From the NCBI GenBank assembly GCA_945948535.1, contig CAMFBN010000019.1, forward strand, positions 1 to 42,842: DNA of 42,842 bases. Direction: 5' to 3'. Shown in pieces: positions 27,693-36,091 of this stretch; position 1 is the first letter of the stretch, and every line of letters starts with the position of its first letter. This DNA comes from an uncultured Clostridia bacterium. Its GTDB lineage: Bacteria; Bacillota; Clostridia; Oscillospirales; Oscillospiraceae. The notes under the pieces are model-generated. The model had not been told where the DNA came from. It searched no databases and was given only the letters and a program-made list of their open reading frames with translations. Position numbers and translations under genes: made by a program.

Positions 27693-28469
27693 CTACAGTG
27701 TGTATTGACGTACCACTTCCGTGGGGCCTTCCAGTTGGATGGCGGTCACGGTTTCTCCTTTGCCGCCGACAGTCACCTTTAAGATGCCGCCCCGGTTGTG
27801 GGCAGTCAGCGTATTGACCGGCAGCTTCCCTTCCAGCCACAGCACGGAAGCGGTGGAGCCGCAGCCGGTGCCGCAGGCAAGGGTGAAATCCTCCACGCCC
27901 CGCTCAAAGGTCAGCATCCGCACCTCGCCGGGCGCGATGGCCTGATAGAAATTCACGTTGGCTCCCTTGGGGAAGGCAGGGTCAAACCGCAGCTCGCGCA
28001 TTATCTCCCGCAGGGAATCGGCGTCGGCCCACAAATCACCCTTATATTCCGCAACGGCGTGAGGGACACCGGGATTGCCCAGCTCCACATAGGCAATGTC
28101 CCCCTTGCGGTGCAGGTCCAGCACGCCGGGGTTGTTCAGCTTCACCCGGTACTGGCTTTCACTGAGCCGCTTACCGGGCACCAGTCCCGCGTCCGTCTCC
28201 ACCACCATGTCCTCCCCGGCGATGCCGTGATCGAAGGCGTAGCGGCAGATGCACCGGGCGCCGTTGCCGCACATCTCGCCCCGGGAGCCGTCGGCGTTGT
28301 AAAAGTGGAGCTTGAAATCGGCCTTGTCCGAGTTGTCCACCGCCATAAACCCGTCGGCGTTTGTAAGTTTACATAATTCTTTTGCCAGCGCTTCAAAATC
28401 CAGCGTCTGGCCCCGGGCATCGATGACCATAAAGTCATTGCCCGCGCCGTTCATATAGGTTACAGTCAT
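27693..28469 (-). CDS. dapF: Diaminopimelate epimerase
   Basis: Converts LL- to meso-diaminopimelate, for lysine and peptidoglycan. It has 258 residues. The two catalytic cysteines are Cys67 in GEMCGNGARC and Cys199 in LACGTGCGST. The N-terminus YMNGAGNDF is the family mark. The ATG at 28469 has GGAGGCTATTT. It is the last gene of the dapA-dapB-dapF group, separated from dapB by repeat E3. It is slightly shorter than the usual 270-280. Confidence 0.95.
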   Translation of the reverse strand: MTVTYMNGAGNDFMVIDARGQTLDFEALAKELCKLTNADGFMAVDNSDKADFKLHFYNADGSRGEMCGNGARCICRYAFDHGIAGEDMVVETDAGLVPGKRLSESQYRVKLNNPGVLDLHRKGDIAYVELGNPGVPHAVAEYKGDLWADADSLREIMRELRFDPAFPKGANVNFYQAIAPGEVRMLTFERGVEDFTLACGTGCGSTASVLWLEGKLPVNTLTAHNRGGILKVTVGGKGETVTAIQLEGPTEVVRQYTL

Positions 28470-28483
28470 AAATAGCCTCCGTT

Positions 28484-28580
28484 CAGAGTGGAGTGTTGAG
28501 AGTGGAGTGTGGAGCGATGGTATCGCCTTCGGCGATGAATTAAAATATCTTCACTCTGCACTCTCCACTCTTCACTCTCC
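28484..28580. repeat. Heptad-arm palindromic element (copy E3) between dapB and dapF
   Basis: Left arm 28486-28513 is four 7-bp units of the GAGTGGA type. Right arm 28551-28580 is the inverted set (CACTCTN units). The core has GGTATCGCC, a 2-3 nt loop, GGCGAT and AATTAAAAT. The arm sequence is unrelated to those of E1/E2, yet the core matches. The last arm unit contains the dapB stop codon (28572-28574). Confidence 0.78.
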
Positions 28581-29294
28581 CAAAATGCTCTCCATATTGT
28601 ACAGTCCCACGCTCTTTCCCAGCATGAACCGGGCGGCGTCTACCGCGCCGTCTGCCAGCATGGCCCGGGTAATTGCCTCGTGCTTCAGGGTCAGCTGCTG
28701 GGTGCCGGTGTGCAGAATCACCTCGTGAACACCCACCACCGTGCCCATACGGAGGGAAGAAATGCCGATTTCGTCCTTGGTGCGCTTGCACTCGCCGGAG
28801 CGGCCGCAGTTTGCCACGGCGTTGGGACGAACCTCCTTCACAGCGTTGAAGAGCATCAGCGCCGTGCCGCTGGGGGCGTCCACCTTCCGGTTGTGGTGCG
28901 CCTCCACGATTTCAATGTCCGCGTCGGGGAAGTATTTGGCGGCTTCCTTGGCAAGGCGGCACAGCACTGCGACGCCAAGGCTCATATTGCCGCTGAAAAA
29001 CACGGGAATCTCCTTGGCGGCGGCGTAGATCAGGGACTTTTCCTCCTCGGTGTGGCCGGTGGTGCCGATGACGGCAGCCGCGCCGATTTTTTTCGCGTAG
29101 TCCAGAACGCCGGAAATGGCAGTGTGGTGGGAGAAGTCCACCACCACGTCCGCTTCCACCGGGCCCAGCGCGTCAAAGGTTTTGGGAACGCCGTTTTCCC
29201 CGTCGATGCTGACCTTGCCCACGACCTCGTCACCGAGAATCCCGCAGATCAGCTTACCCATGGCGCCGTTGGCGCCGCAAATCACAGCTTTCAT
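28572..29294 (-). CDS. dapB: 4-hydroxy-tetrahydrodipicolinate reductase
   Basis: NAD(P)H-dependent second step of the diaminopimelate pathway. It has 240 residues, a little short for the family. The nucleotide-binding loop is GANGAMG, the active site is EIVEAHHNRKVDAPSGTA (His133/134, Lys137) and FSGNMSLGV is the hinge. The start overlaps dapA by 4 nt. The last codons and the stop (GGAGAGTGA) are formed by the arm of repeat E3, so the C-terminus may have been altered when the element arrived. Confidence 0.95.
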   Translation of the reverse strand: MKAVICGANGAMGKLICGILGDEVVGKVSIDGENGVPKTFDALGPVEADVVVDFSHHTAISGVLDYAKKIGAAAVIGTTGHTEEEKSLIYAAAKEIPVFFSGNMSLGVAVLCRLAKEAAKYFPDADIEIVEAHHNRKVDAPSGTALMLFNAVKEVRPNAVANCGRSGECKRTKDEIGISSLRMGTVVGVHEVILHTGTQQLTLKHEAITRAMLADGAVDAARFMLGKSVGLYNMESILGE

Positions 29295-30181
29295 ACGTTA
29301 ATACCCAGCTTTCTCATCTCGGCAAAGAGAACGGCCCGGGTGGTATCCTCCATGGGGGTCAGGGGCAGCCGCAGGGTGTCGGTGCCGAAGCCCATGGCGG
29401 CGGTGCCGGCCTTGACAGGGATGGGATTGACCTCGCTGAACAGGGCATTGATGAGAGGCAGCAGGTCGCACTGCAGCTTCGCGGCGGCGGCGTAATCCCC
29501 CCGCAGGCAGGCGTCGGTCATGGCAACGGACTGCTTCGGTGCCACGTTGCTCAGCACGCTGATGGTGCCCTTGGCGCCCATAGCCATCATGGGTACGGTG
29601 AGGGCGTCCTCGCCGGAGTAGACGTCCAGCTTGTCGCCGCACAGGTGCATGATCTCCACCATCTGGGCCATGCTGCCGGTGGCTTCCTTGACAGCCGCGA
29701 TGTTGGGATGCTCGGCAAGCTTCGCGATGGTCTTGGGCAGCAGGTTGCAGCCGGTGCGTCCGGGCACGTTGTAGAGAATCATGGGCACAGTGGAAGCGTC
29801 GGCCACGGTGGTGAAGTGCTTGATGAGGCCGTTCTGGGTGGCCTTGTTGTAGTAGGGGGTCACCACGAGAATGGCGTCCGCACCCACCTCGCAGGCGTTT
29901 TTGGTGTTGTGCAGCACGTGCTCGGTGTTATTGGTGCCGGTGCCGGCGATGACGGGGACACGCTTAGCGACCTTCTCCACGGTGTAGGCGATGACCTTTT
30001 TCTGGTCTTCGGGTTCGATGGTGGCGTTCTCGCCGGTGGTGCCCATGACCACCAGCGCATTGATGCCGTTTTCAATCTGGAATTCGATGAAGCGGCCCAG
30101 GGCTTCGTAGTCAATGGAGCCGTCGGAGACCATGGGAGTGACAATGGCGGAAGCCATGCCGGTGAAAATGGTGTTCTTCAT
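29291..30181 (-). CDS. dapA: 4-hydroxy-tetrahydrodipicolinate synthase
   Basis: Condenses pyruvate with aspartate semialdehyde, the first committed step to diaminopimelate/lysine. A 296-residue TIM barrel. The Schiff-base lysine is Lys165 (AAVKEATG), with Tyr137 and Arg142 (YNVPGRTG), Thr48-Thr49 (MGTTGEN) and Tyr111. The ATG at 30181 follows GGAGAGATAAGACT. It is first of the dap group. No clear promoter is visible in the 170 nt upstream, which are occupied by a palindromic element. Confidence 0.96.
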   Translation of the reverse strand: MKNTIFTGMASAIVTPMVSDGSIDYEALGRFIEFQIENGINALVVMGTTGENATIEPEDQKKVIAYTVEKVAKRVPVIAGTGTNNTEHVLHNTKNACEVGADAILVVTPYYNKATQNGLIKHFTTVADASTVPMILYNVPGRTGCNLLPKTIAKLAEHPNIAAVKEATGSMAQMVEIMHLCGDKLDVYSGEDALTVPMMAMGAKGTISVLSNVAPKQSVAMTDACLRGDYAAAAKLQCDLLPLINALFSEVNPIPVKAGTAAMGFGTDTLRLPLTPMEDTTRAVLFAEMRKLGINV

Positions 30182-30210
30182 AGTCTTATCTCTCCGATTC
30201 TTTGTGTTTC

Positions 30211-30346
30211 GTAGGGCGGAGTCATGACTCCGCCGACGCACCGATTTTTGTGACGATACCGTCTTTTTGGAAATGCACCGTGTGCGTCGTTTTTAGCCCG
30301 CTGCATTTTTTCAACTGGTCGGCGGGGTCATGACCCCGCCCTACGG
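30211..30346. repeat. Short inverted-repeat (MITE-like) element upstream of dapA
   Basis: Two copies of the asymmetric palindrome GTAGGGCGG...TCATGA...CCGCCGAC face each other (30211-30237 and, inverted, 30318-30345), enclosing about 80 bp. A second nested inverted pair GACGCAC (30235-30241) / GTGCGTC (30282-30288) lies inside. No coding capacity. The terminal sequence recurs as a single palindrome at 25093-25116. Confidence 0.7.
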
Positions 30347-30350
30347 TTGG

Positions 30351-30998
30351 TTAGACGACATATTGATTGAAATACTCGTAAAGCGGGGTGAGCTTTTCGA
30401 AAAAGTCCTTCACTTCTCCCTCCAGCTGGGGGCCGAACAGGGCATCTCCCGGTTCGATGCTGCGGGTGCAGCCGATCTCGCCCTTCCAGGCGAAATAGGG
30501 GGCAAGGGCCGGATTTTCGGGGATTTTCGGGCGCTTATAGCACTGGGCGGTGACGCTCACGCCTGTTGCTGCTTCTGTGTCACGAATCAGCTTCAGAAAT
30601 TCGTCGGGTTTGGCGGAAATCCGTTGGCGGAAGGTCTCGAGAACCGCCGTGCGGGGCTTCCAATAGAAAAAGCCGTAGGACGCCCCCTCCGGGGTGATCT
30701 CAAAGTACAGGCAGGGGTTCTCCGCCCACCAGTCCACCTCCTGCCGGATGCACAGCCACAGGCTTTCCTTGTAGGGCGTGGGCGGGTGCAGCCGGGCGTC
30801 CCGGTAGATGCGGCTGACCTTCAGAATATTGCCGGGCTTGCCGAGAAAGGGCTGAAATACCGCCTGCCCCAGTGCCTTCATGGGCTCATACAGGGCGTCC
30901 GTATACTGCTTCTTGTGCTCCAAAAACCAGTCCCGGTTGTTGTTCATGCGGATTCCCCAGAGAAAATCCACGGTTTCCGGGGTAAAACCGGTAAACAT
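30351..30998 (-). CDS. DUF2461 family protein
   Basis: A 215-residue cytoplasmic protein matching the family known as DUF2461/TIGR02453: FTPETVDFLWGIRMNNNRDWFLEHKKQY, then KVSRIYRDARLHPPTPYKESLWL, then YFEITPEGASYGFFYW. The function of the family is unknown. The ATG at 30998 has AAAGGAAAG upstream. It is the third gene of an operon with the metallophosphoesterase and the BMP fusion protein, 15 nt after the former. Confidence 0.85.
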   Translation of the reverse strand: MFTGFTPETVDFLWGIRMNNNRDWFLEHKKQYTDALYEPMKALGQAVFQPFLGKPGNILKVSRIYRDARLHPPTPYKESLWLCIRQEVDWWAENPCLYFEITPEGASYGFFYWKPRTAVLETFRQRISAKPDEFLKLIRDTEAATGVSVTAQCYKRPKIPENPALAPYFAWKGEIGCTRSIEPGDALFGPQLEGEVKDFFEKLTPLYEYFNQYVV

Positions 30999-31013
30999 AG
31001 GCTTACTTTCCTT

Positions 31014-31694
31014 TCAGCGCAGGGTCATACTGGGGGCACCGGTATGGGATCTGCGGGTTTTGTAAATGACCTGATAGAGGTTTCTCGTCTTAACGGGGCG
31101 ATCCTCTATTTCAAAGACATACCGCTCACAGGCATTGAGAATCCGGGTGCCCTGATACGAAATTTCCCTCGGAATCTGGTGGTTGTAGGAGGTATGTACA
31201 TGCCCGTGCACCAGAATCGGGGGGTGGTACTTGTCCAGCAGCTCCACCAGCGCGTCAAAGCCCCAGTGGGCCGGGTCCTCGTCGTCGCCCAGACCGGCCG
31301 GGGGCGCGTGGGTTACGACAATGTCCACGCCGCCCATCCGTTTGAGCTTCCAGCTGAGCTTTGCGATGCGCCCGCGCATCTGACTGTCGGAATACTGGTG
31401 GGGGCCGGGATGATACCGGCGGCAGCCTCCAAGGCCCAGAATCCGGATGCCGTTATATTCCACGATGTGCCCGTCGATGCAGTCGCAGCCCTCGGGGGGC
31501 ACCTGATCGTAGTTTACGTCGTGATTGCCGTGAACATACAGCACCGGGCATTTTGCCATGGTCACGAGAAAGCTCAGATATTTGGCGTTCAGGTCGCCGC
31601 AGGAAAGAATCAGGTCGTAATCATCCAGCCTGCCGGGGGTGTAGTAATCCCACAGGGCGGGGCACTCCTCATCGGAGATGGCCAGAATCTTCAC
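31014..31694 (-). CDS. Calcineurin-like metallophosphoesterase
   Basis: A 226-residue enzyme with the full metal-binding set: Asp8 in ISDEE, GDLN (Asp34), GNHD (57-59), THAPP and GHVH. It is probably a cytoplasmic phosphodiesterase or phosphatase of unknown substrate. The start is taken as the GTG at 31694 (VKILAISDEE), because AAGGAGG lies 9 nt upstream and the motif begins there. The frame is open to 31814, but only within the preceding gene. The start overlaps the end of the BMP fusion gene by 26 nt, so the two are translationally coupled. Confidence 0.85.
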   Translation of the reverse strand: MKILAISDEECPALWDYYTPGRLDDYDLILSCGDLNAKYLSFLVTMAKCPVLYVHGNHDVNYDQVPPEGCDCIDGHIVEYNGIRILGLGGCRRYHPGPHQYSDSQMRGRIAKLSWKLKRMGGVDIVVTHAPPAGLGDDEDPAHWGFDALVELLDKYHPPILVHGHVHTSYNHQIPREISYQGTRILNACERYVFEIEDRPVKTRNLYQVIYKTRRSHTGAPSMTLR

Positions 31695-33648
31695 GGATAA
31701 CAGCCTCCTTTTCCGGCGGAATGGAATCCCGGTAGATACCCAGCTGACGCACCATCCTCTGGGAAACGGGGAGAATTTCTTCAAAGGGCGGGATGGAGCC
31801 CATGACGTTGTCACACAGCCAGTCCATGTGCAGCACTTCCTCCGGGGTGAAATGCCGCTGTCCGTCGTTTTTCACGGTGCCATCCTGGGCCACGATCCGG
31901 CGGAAGAAGGGGTCGAGGGTGCCGCTTTCCAGATTGGCCTTCAGCAGGTTTGCCATCTGGCGCACACCCTCGGGCAGCTTGTCGGACAGGCCCACGCCGA
32001 TGACGCCGCTGTCCATGCCCAGCCAGAAGTTCAGGGCGGTGGTATCGGCCTTGTCCCGCTTCCAGCCGCCGGAGAGAATGCTGCGAATCACGAATTCATA
32101 GAATTTGCCCCAGACCCACACAGGGCTGGCAAGAGAGATGAGGCCGCCCCGGCTGTCCATCAGGTAGGTGCCGTAGCTGCAAAAATCCAGATACATTTTC
32201 GACTGGGTGGGAGTGTCCCGGTTGGACATCACCCGAATACCGTCGGCAAGGAAGTCCGCCTGGGGCGTTCCCGCCACGCAGGACCACCGCAGCTCGATCT
32301 GTGCCCGGGGGTTGGTCAGCTGGGCGCCCAAGGCGAAGGCGTTGATGGAAGCGGGTACGCCGAAAATGGGGTAGGAGGCGATGTAGCCGATGCGGTCGTC
32401 GCCTGCCATGGCACCGGCAATGGCGCCGGTGATGAATTTGGCTTCATAGATCCGCCCGTAGTAGGTGCGGATGCTGGAATAGGCCTGATCCACGGAGCAG
32501 TTGAGGAAGCGCACCTTGGGGTATTTCACAGCGGCCTTCAGCGTGGCGGTGCTGAGGGGCGGGGCAGTGGTAAAAATCACCTGAGCGCCCTCGGCGACAG
32601 CCTGCTCAATTTTGGCCTCCGCGGCTTCCGCGGTATTGGCGTCAAAGTAGCTGCGCACGGTGATCTTATCGCCGAAGACCTCCTCGATGTGCGCCCGGCC
32701 CTCCTCATGGCCCAGCACCCAGGCGCTCTGGGCGGGGTTCATCTGGTGGATGAACGCCACGTTCAGGGTGTCCAGACCGGACACCAGTCGGGTGACCAGG
32801 TTGGTTTTGGTCTGGTCCTCGGCCTTGGTCTGCACCTTGACGGCATCCTCCTTGGTGGAGGTCACCATGTCGTCCCACAGGGCGGCGACACTCTTTTTGA
32901 GATCCGCCGTGGAGAGCTTTCCCAGATCCTCGTAGGGGTACAGTTCCAGCCACAGCAGCAGCGCCTCGCCGGGGAGCACGTCCTCCTTCCGGGAATCCAT
33001 AGACAGATAGGCGTCCCGGAAGTAGTGGAAGTAGGCCCGGAAAGTCCGCTGCTCGTCCTCGGTCCAGGGCTCGCCCATTTTCTTATCCAGATGGCTAAGA
33101 AGCTTGGCATAGTCGCCGGGGCGGCGGAACTGGATGCAGTAAAGCTTGGAACCCTTATAGAAATCCAGAAATTCATAGTAGGCCCGGACACGGGGGTCGT
33201 CGGAGGGCGGGGGCATGATCCGGCGGACATTGCCGGGAATCTGGGGCGAATCGAAATACCGAAGCACGCTGACCCGCTTGTTTCCCTCCTGCACGTAGAA
33301 ATTGCCCAGGTATTCATAGCACAAAATGGGGTCGGTGATGCCCGTGTCTCCCAGATGGGCAGCGCACAGGCTGATCCACTTGGCGGCGAATTCCGACTTG
33401 GAATCCAGCAGGGGCTTGAAGGTGGGGGTAAAGGCGGTGATGCGTCCGGCGGACTTGGTGCCGATGATCCGCTCCGCGGGAATCTCAATGAGGCCCACGT
33501 CCACAACGGTTTCGGCGGTATTCTCCGGCAGCAGCTCATCCAGCACCGCGGGATGGGCCGGACGTCCGGCGGCGGTCAGGTCCCTGTATTCCTTCTGACC
33601 GGCCTTCAGGGCCTGGGCATATTCGTCTGTCGCCATTTGCATATTCAT
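31669..33648 (-). CDS. Cytoplasmic fusion of a ParB-like N-terminal domain with a BMP-family binding domain
   Basis: A 659-residue protein without a signal peptide. Residues about 45-165 include IPAERIIGTKSAGR and the ParB/sulfiredoxin-like box YVQEGNKRVSVLRYF. Residues about 270-560 are a basic-membrane-protein (BMP/PnrA) ligand-binding fold: HEEGRAHIEEVFGDK, KAAVKYPKVRFLNCSVDQ, TYYGRIYEAKFITGAIAG and IGYIASYPIFGVPASINAFALGA. BMP domains normally sit outside the cell as nucleoside receptors; here one appears to be intracellular and tied to a different domain. The ATG at 33648 follows GGAGG (5 nt spacing); an ATG at 33642 is also possible. It is first in the operon and its promoter overlaps a palindrome (33690-33702). 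Confidence 0.75.
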   Translation of the reverse strand: MNMQMATDEYAQALKAGQKEYRDLTAAGRPAHPAVLDELLPENTAETVVDVGLIEIPAERIIGTKSAGRITAFTPTFKPLLDSKSEFAAKWISLCAAHLGDTGITDPILCYEYLGNFYVQEGNKRVSVLRYFDSPQIPGNVRRIMPPPSDDPRVRAYYEFLDFYKGSKLYCIQFRRPGDYAKLLSHLDKKMGEPWTEDEQRTFRAYFHYFRDAYLSMDSRKEDVLPGEALLLWLELYPYEDLGKLSTADLKKSVAALWDDMVTSTKEDAVKVQTKAEDQTKTNLVTRLVSGLDTLNVAFIHQMNPAQSAWVLGHEEGRAHIEEVFGDKITVRSYFDANTAEAAEAKIEQAVAEGAQVIFTTAPPLSTATLKAAVKYPKVRFLNCSVDQAYSSIRTYYGRIYEAKFITGAIAGAMAGDDRIGYIASYPIFGVPASINAFALGAQLTNPRAQIELRWSCVAGTPQADFLADGIRVMSNRDTPTQSKMYLDFCSYGTYLMDSRGGLISLASPVWVWGKFYEFVIRSILSGGWKRDKADTTALNFWLGMDSGVIGVGLSDKLPEGVRQMANLLKANLESGTLDPFFRRIVAQDGTVKNDGQRHFTPEEVLHMDWLCDNVMGSIPPFEEILPVSQRMVRQLGIYRDSIPPEKEAVIREDSGHLR

Positions 33649-33689
33649 GGCAGCCTCCAAATTTTATGAATTGTCGATTCCTCATTAGT

Positions 33690-33722
33690 GTGTATCATAC
33701 ACCAAAATCCATGAATTTTCAA
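33690..33722 (-). promoter_or_regulatory. Promoter with operator-like palindrome for the BMP fusion operon
   Basis: Minus strand: -35 TTGAAA (33717-33722), 17-bp spacer, -10 TATGAT (33694-33699). The -10 lies inside the perfect 13-bp palindrome GTGTATCATACAC (33690-33702), so a repressor bound there would block the promoter. Confidence 0.65.
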
Positions 33723-33796
33723 TCGGCTTGGATAATTTCTCCCAATCGTGCAATTCGAGGACGGACAACCGTTTCCAATTGGCGAACATGACGGGA

Positions 33797-33832
33797 TAAA
33801 AGAAGCCCGGAAGGCAGGACAACCTTCCGGGC
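33797..33832 (-). terminator. Terminator after the TetR gene
   Basis: A GCCCGGAAGG/CCTTCCGGGC stem is followed on the minus strand by TTCTTTT. Confidence 0.85.
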
Positions 33833-33840
33833 GGAGGGGA

Positions 33841-34383
33841 TTAACCGTAGGGGTGCAGGGGTGCGGACAGCAGCGTCAGCAGGGATTGGGAGATTTCCTC
33901 CACGGAGCTGTCGAAGCCCCGGACGTGCCAGTCCAGCATCATGCCGAACAGGCCGGCTATGAAGAACATCTGGGTGTCACGGTCCCATTGGAGCAGATCC
34001 GGGTAAATCACCAGCAAAATGGAGGGATTGTAGTTCAGCACGAACCGCACCACCCGATCCATCAGCAGGGCGCTGCACTGGCTGCGATCCAGTGCGTCCA
34101 GCAGAGGCTTCTGCTCCTTCCAATAGGAAAAGAACCGATGCAGGGGCTCCATTTCCGGTTCATAGGCCTCAAAGGAGCCGAGGGTATGGTCGATGAGGGC
34201 GAAGAGCACATCGTTCTTGTTTTCAAACAGACGGTAGTACACCTTCCGGGACAGTCCGGCCTCCCGGCAGATATCGCTGATGGTGATGTCGTCGTAATTG
34301 TGCCGGAGGGCCAGCCGCAGAAAGGCTTCCTCCAGCAGAGCTTGATTTTTGGCGCTTTTTTCCGTGACGCAAAGCTTATACAT
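33841..34383 (-). CDS. TetR/AcrR-family transcriptional regulator
   Basis: A 180-residue repressor. The N-terminal helix-turn-helix reads NQALLEEAFLRLALRHNYDDITISDICREAGLSRKVYYRLFENKND. The C-terminal ligand domain is helical and without recognisable specificity (DWHVRGFDSSVEEISQSLL). It resembles the TetR_C-containing group that often regulates exporters or dihydroxyacetone kinase-like genes. The ATG at 34383 has AAGGAG 9 nt upstream. It lies between the glycogen operon and the BMP operon, and could bind the palindrome at 33690-33702 (untested). Confidence 0.85.
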   Translation of the reverse strand: MYKLCVTEKSAKNQALLEEAFLRLALRHNYDDITISDICREAGLSRKVYYRLFENKNDVLFALIDHTLGSFEAYEPEMEPLHRFFSYWKEQKPLLDALDRSQCSALLMDRVVRFVLNYNPSILLVIYPDLLQWDRDTQMFFIAGLFGMMLDWHVRGFDSSVEEISQSLLTLLSAPLHPYG

Positions 34384-34506
34384 AACCGCACGCTCCTTAT
34401 GGGCTGACCGGAACAGGATGGACTGCATTCGAACAGAAACCATGTCATACCCGGGAGCAGGCGATGAAAGCCAATACAAGGCGGTTATGAAAATGATCAC
34501 CCATTA

Positions 34507-34535
34507 AGAGTAACCGAAAAAACCGGGTTTGTCAA
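34507..34535 (-). promoter_or_regulatory. Possible promoter of the TetR gene
   Basis: Minus strand: -35 TTGACA (34530-34535), 17-bp spacer, weak -10 TACTCT (34507-34512). Confidence 0.45.
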
Positions 34536-34598
34536 CAAAAAACTACGAAAACCGCAAGTTTCGCAGCGAAAACAGCGAAAACCCGGCGGCTGAGACGG

Positions 34599-34630
34599 CA
34601 AAAAAGGGACAGGGGAAAACCCCCTGCCCC
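34599..34630 (-). terminator. Terminator of the glycogen operon
   Basis: A GGGGCAGGGG stem with its near-complement (one G-T pair) is followed on the minus strand by TTTTTT. It lies 16 nt past the glgA stop. Confidence 0.88.
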
Positions 34631-34645
34631 AAAGAAAGCGGTGAT

Positions 34646-36091
34646 TTACCAGGACAGCATATTGCGGAACAGCTCCATGTAGCGTCCGGCGGGCACGTCC
34701 CAGCTGAAGTCCGTCTCCATCTCCTTTTTCTGCAAGGCGCGGAAGGCGGGCTGGTTGTTCTCATACAGGTTCAGCGCCCGCTTGATGGCGGCGTAGAAGT
34801 CGTCGGCGTTGTAGCTCTGGAAGGTGAAGCCCAGACCGCCCTCGCCGTTTGCGTCGCAGGGAGGCACGGTGTCCTTCAGGCCGCCGGTGGCGTGGACAAC
34901 GGGCACAGTGCCGTAGCGCATGGCGTTCATCTGGCTCAGGCCGCAGGGCTCGGACTTGGAGGGCATCAGGTAGATGTCGCCGCCGGCATAGATCCGGTCG
35001 GCAAGGCCCAGATTGAAGGTAATCTGGGCAGACACCTGCTCGGGGAACTGCCGGGCCAGATCCTTGAAGAAGTTCTCATACTGCGCCTCGCCGGTGCCCA
35101 GAATCAGCAGCTGGGCGTCCGACTCCCACATGAGCCGCCGGGCGATGTAGCACAGCAGGTCAAGGCCCTTGTGGCCCGCCAGACGGGTGACCATGACCAT
35201 GAGGGGCACATCGGGCTTCACGGGCAGACCCACTTCCTCCTGAAGCGCGGCCTTGCACTTGGCCTTGCCCTCCACAAAGGTCTCGGAATTGAAGTGGGCG
35301 GGCAGGGACTTGGAGGTTTCGGGGTTGAAGGTATTGGTATCAATGCCGTTGGTGATGCCGGTGAGTTTCCAGGCGTTGCCCGCCAACACCCGGTCCAGAC
35401 CGTGGGCGTAGTAGGGATACATCAGCTCCCGGGCGTAGGTCTCGGACACGGTGGTCACGAGATCCGCGGTCTCGATGGCGCCCTTCATCACGTTGACGGA
35501 GTTGTTCATGTCCAGCCGGGGACGGTACTCCCAGGGCAGGCCCAGCATATCGTCAAAGAAGGAGGCGTTGGCCCAGCCCTGATACTCGATGTTGTGGATG
35601 GTGTACATACACCGGGTCTTGGGCAGCTTGTCGTAGTACACCGCCTTCAGATACACGGGAATCAAAGCGGTCTGCCAGTCGTTGCACTGGATGATATCGG
35701 GGGTAAAGCCAAGGGCCAGCATGGCGTCAAGGCAGCCCCGGGAGAAGAAGGCGAAGCGCTCGCCGTCATCAATGTCGCCGTAGATGGCCCCGGCCCGGGC
35801 GCCGAAATAGTATTCGTTGTCCAGGAAATAGACCTGCACCTTGTCGGCCCGGTTTGTCAGCTTCATGACGGCGCAGTACTGCTGGCGCCAGCCCAGAGAC
35901 ACCCGGAACTCCGCCACCTTTTCGGTGATGTAGGCAGCGTTGTGCTTGACCTTGTAGTAGTAGGGCAGGAACAGCACCACCTCGTTCCCCTCAATGCGGG
36001 ACAGGGAGGCAGGCAGGGCTTCCATTACGTCGCCCAGTCCGCCGGACTTGCAGTAGGGCGCGCCCTCAGAGGCGCAGATGGCAATTTTCAT
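34646..36091 (-). CDS. glgA: Glycogen synthase (ADP-glucose)
   Basis: Transfers glucose from ADP-glucose to the growing glycogen chain. A 481-residue GT5 enzyme. The N-terminal nucleotide-sugar loop is Lys15-Ser-Gly-Gly-Leu-Gly (KSGGLGD, with Ser for the usual Thr). The donor site has MVTRLAGHKGLDLL and the C-terminal catalytic MPSKSEPCGLSQMNAMRYG. The start overlaps glgD by 4 nt (ATGA). Last gene of glgC-glgD-glgA. Confidence 0.95.
   Translation of the reverse strand: MKIAICASEGAPYCKSGGLGDVMEALPASLSRIEGNEVVLFLPYYYKVKHNAAYITEKVAEFRVSLGWRQQYCAVMKLTNRADKVQVYFLDNEYYFGARAGAIYGDIDDGERFAFFSRGCLDAMLALGFTPDIIQCNDWQTALIPVYLKAVYYDKLPKTRCMYTIHNIEYQGWANASFFDDMLGLPWEYRPRLDMNNSVNVMKGAIETADLVTTVSETYARELMYPYYAHGLDRVLAGNAWKLTGITNGIDTNTFNPETSKSLPAHFNSETFVEGKAKCKAALQEEVGLPVKPDVPLMVMVTRLAGHKGLDLLCYIARRLMWESDAQLLILGTGEAQYENFFKDLARQFPEQVSAQITFNLGLADRIYAGGDIYLMPSKSEPCGLSQMNAMRYGTVPVVHATGGLKDTVPPCDANGEGGLGFTFQSYNADDFYAAIKRALNLYENNQPAFRALQKKEMETDFSWDVPAGRYMELFRNMLSW

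Noticed and set aside
30330..31700. Long plus-strand open frames opposite the DUF2461 and metallophosphoesterase genes, and similar ones opposite glgC/glgD and mgtE
   Set aside because: They have no ribosome binding sites, biased His/Gln/Gly/Val content and lie wholly antisense to confidently recognised genes.
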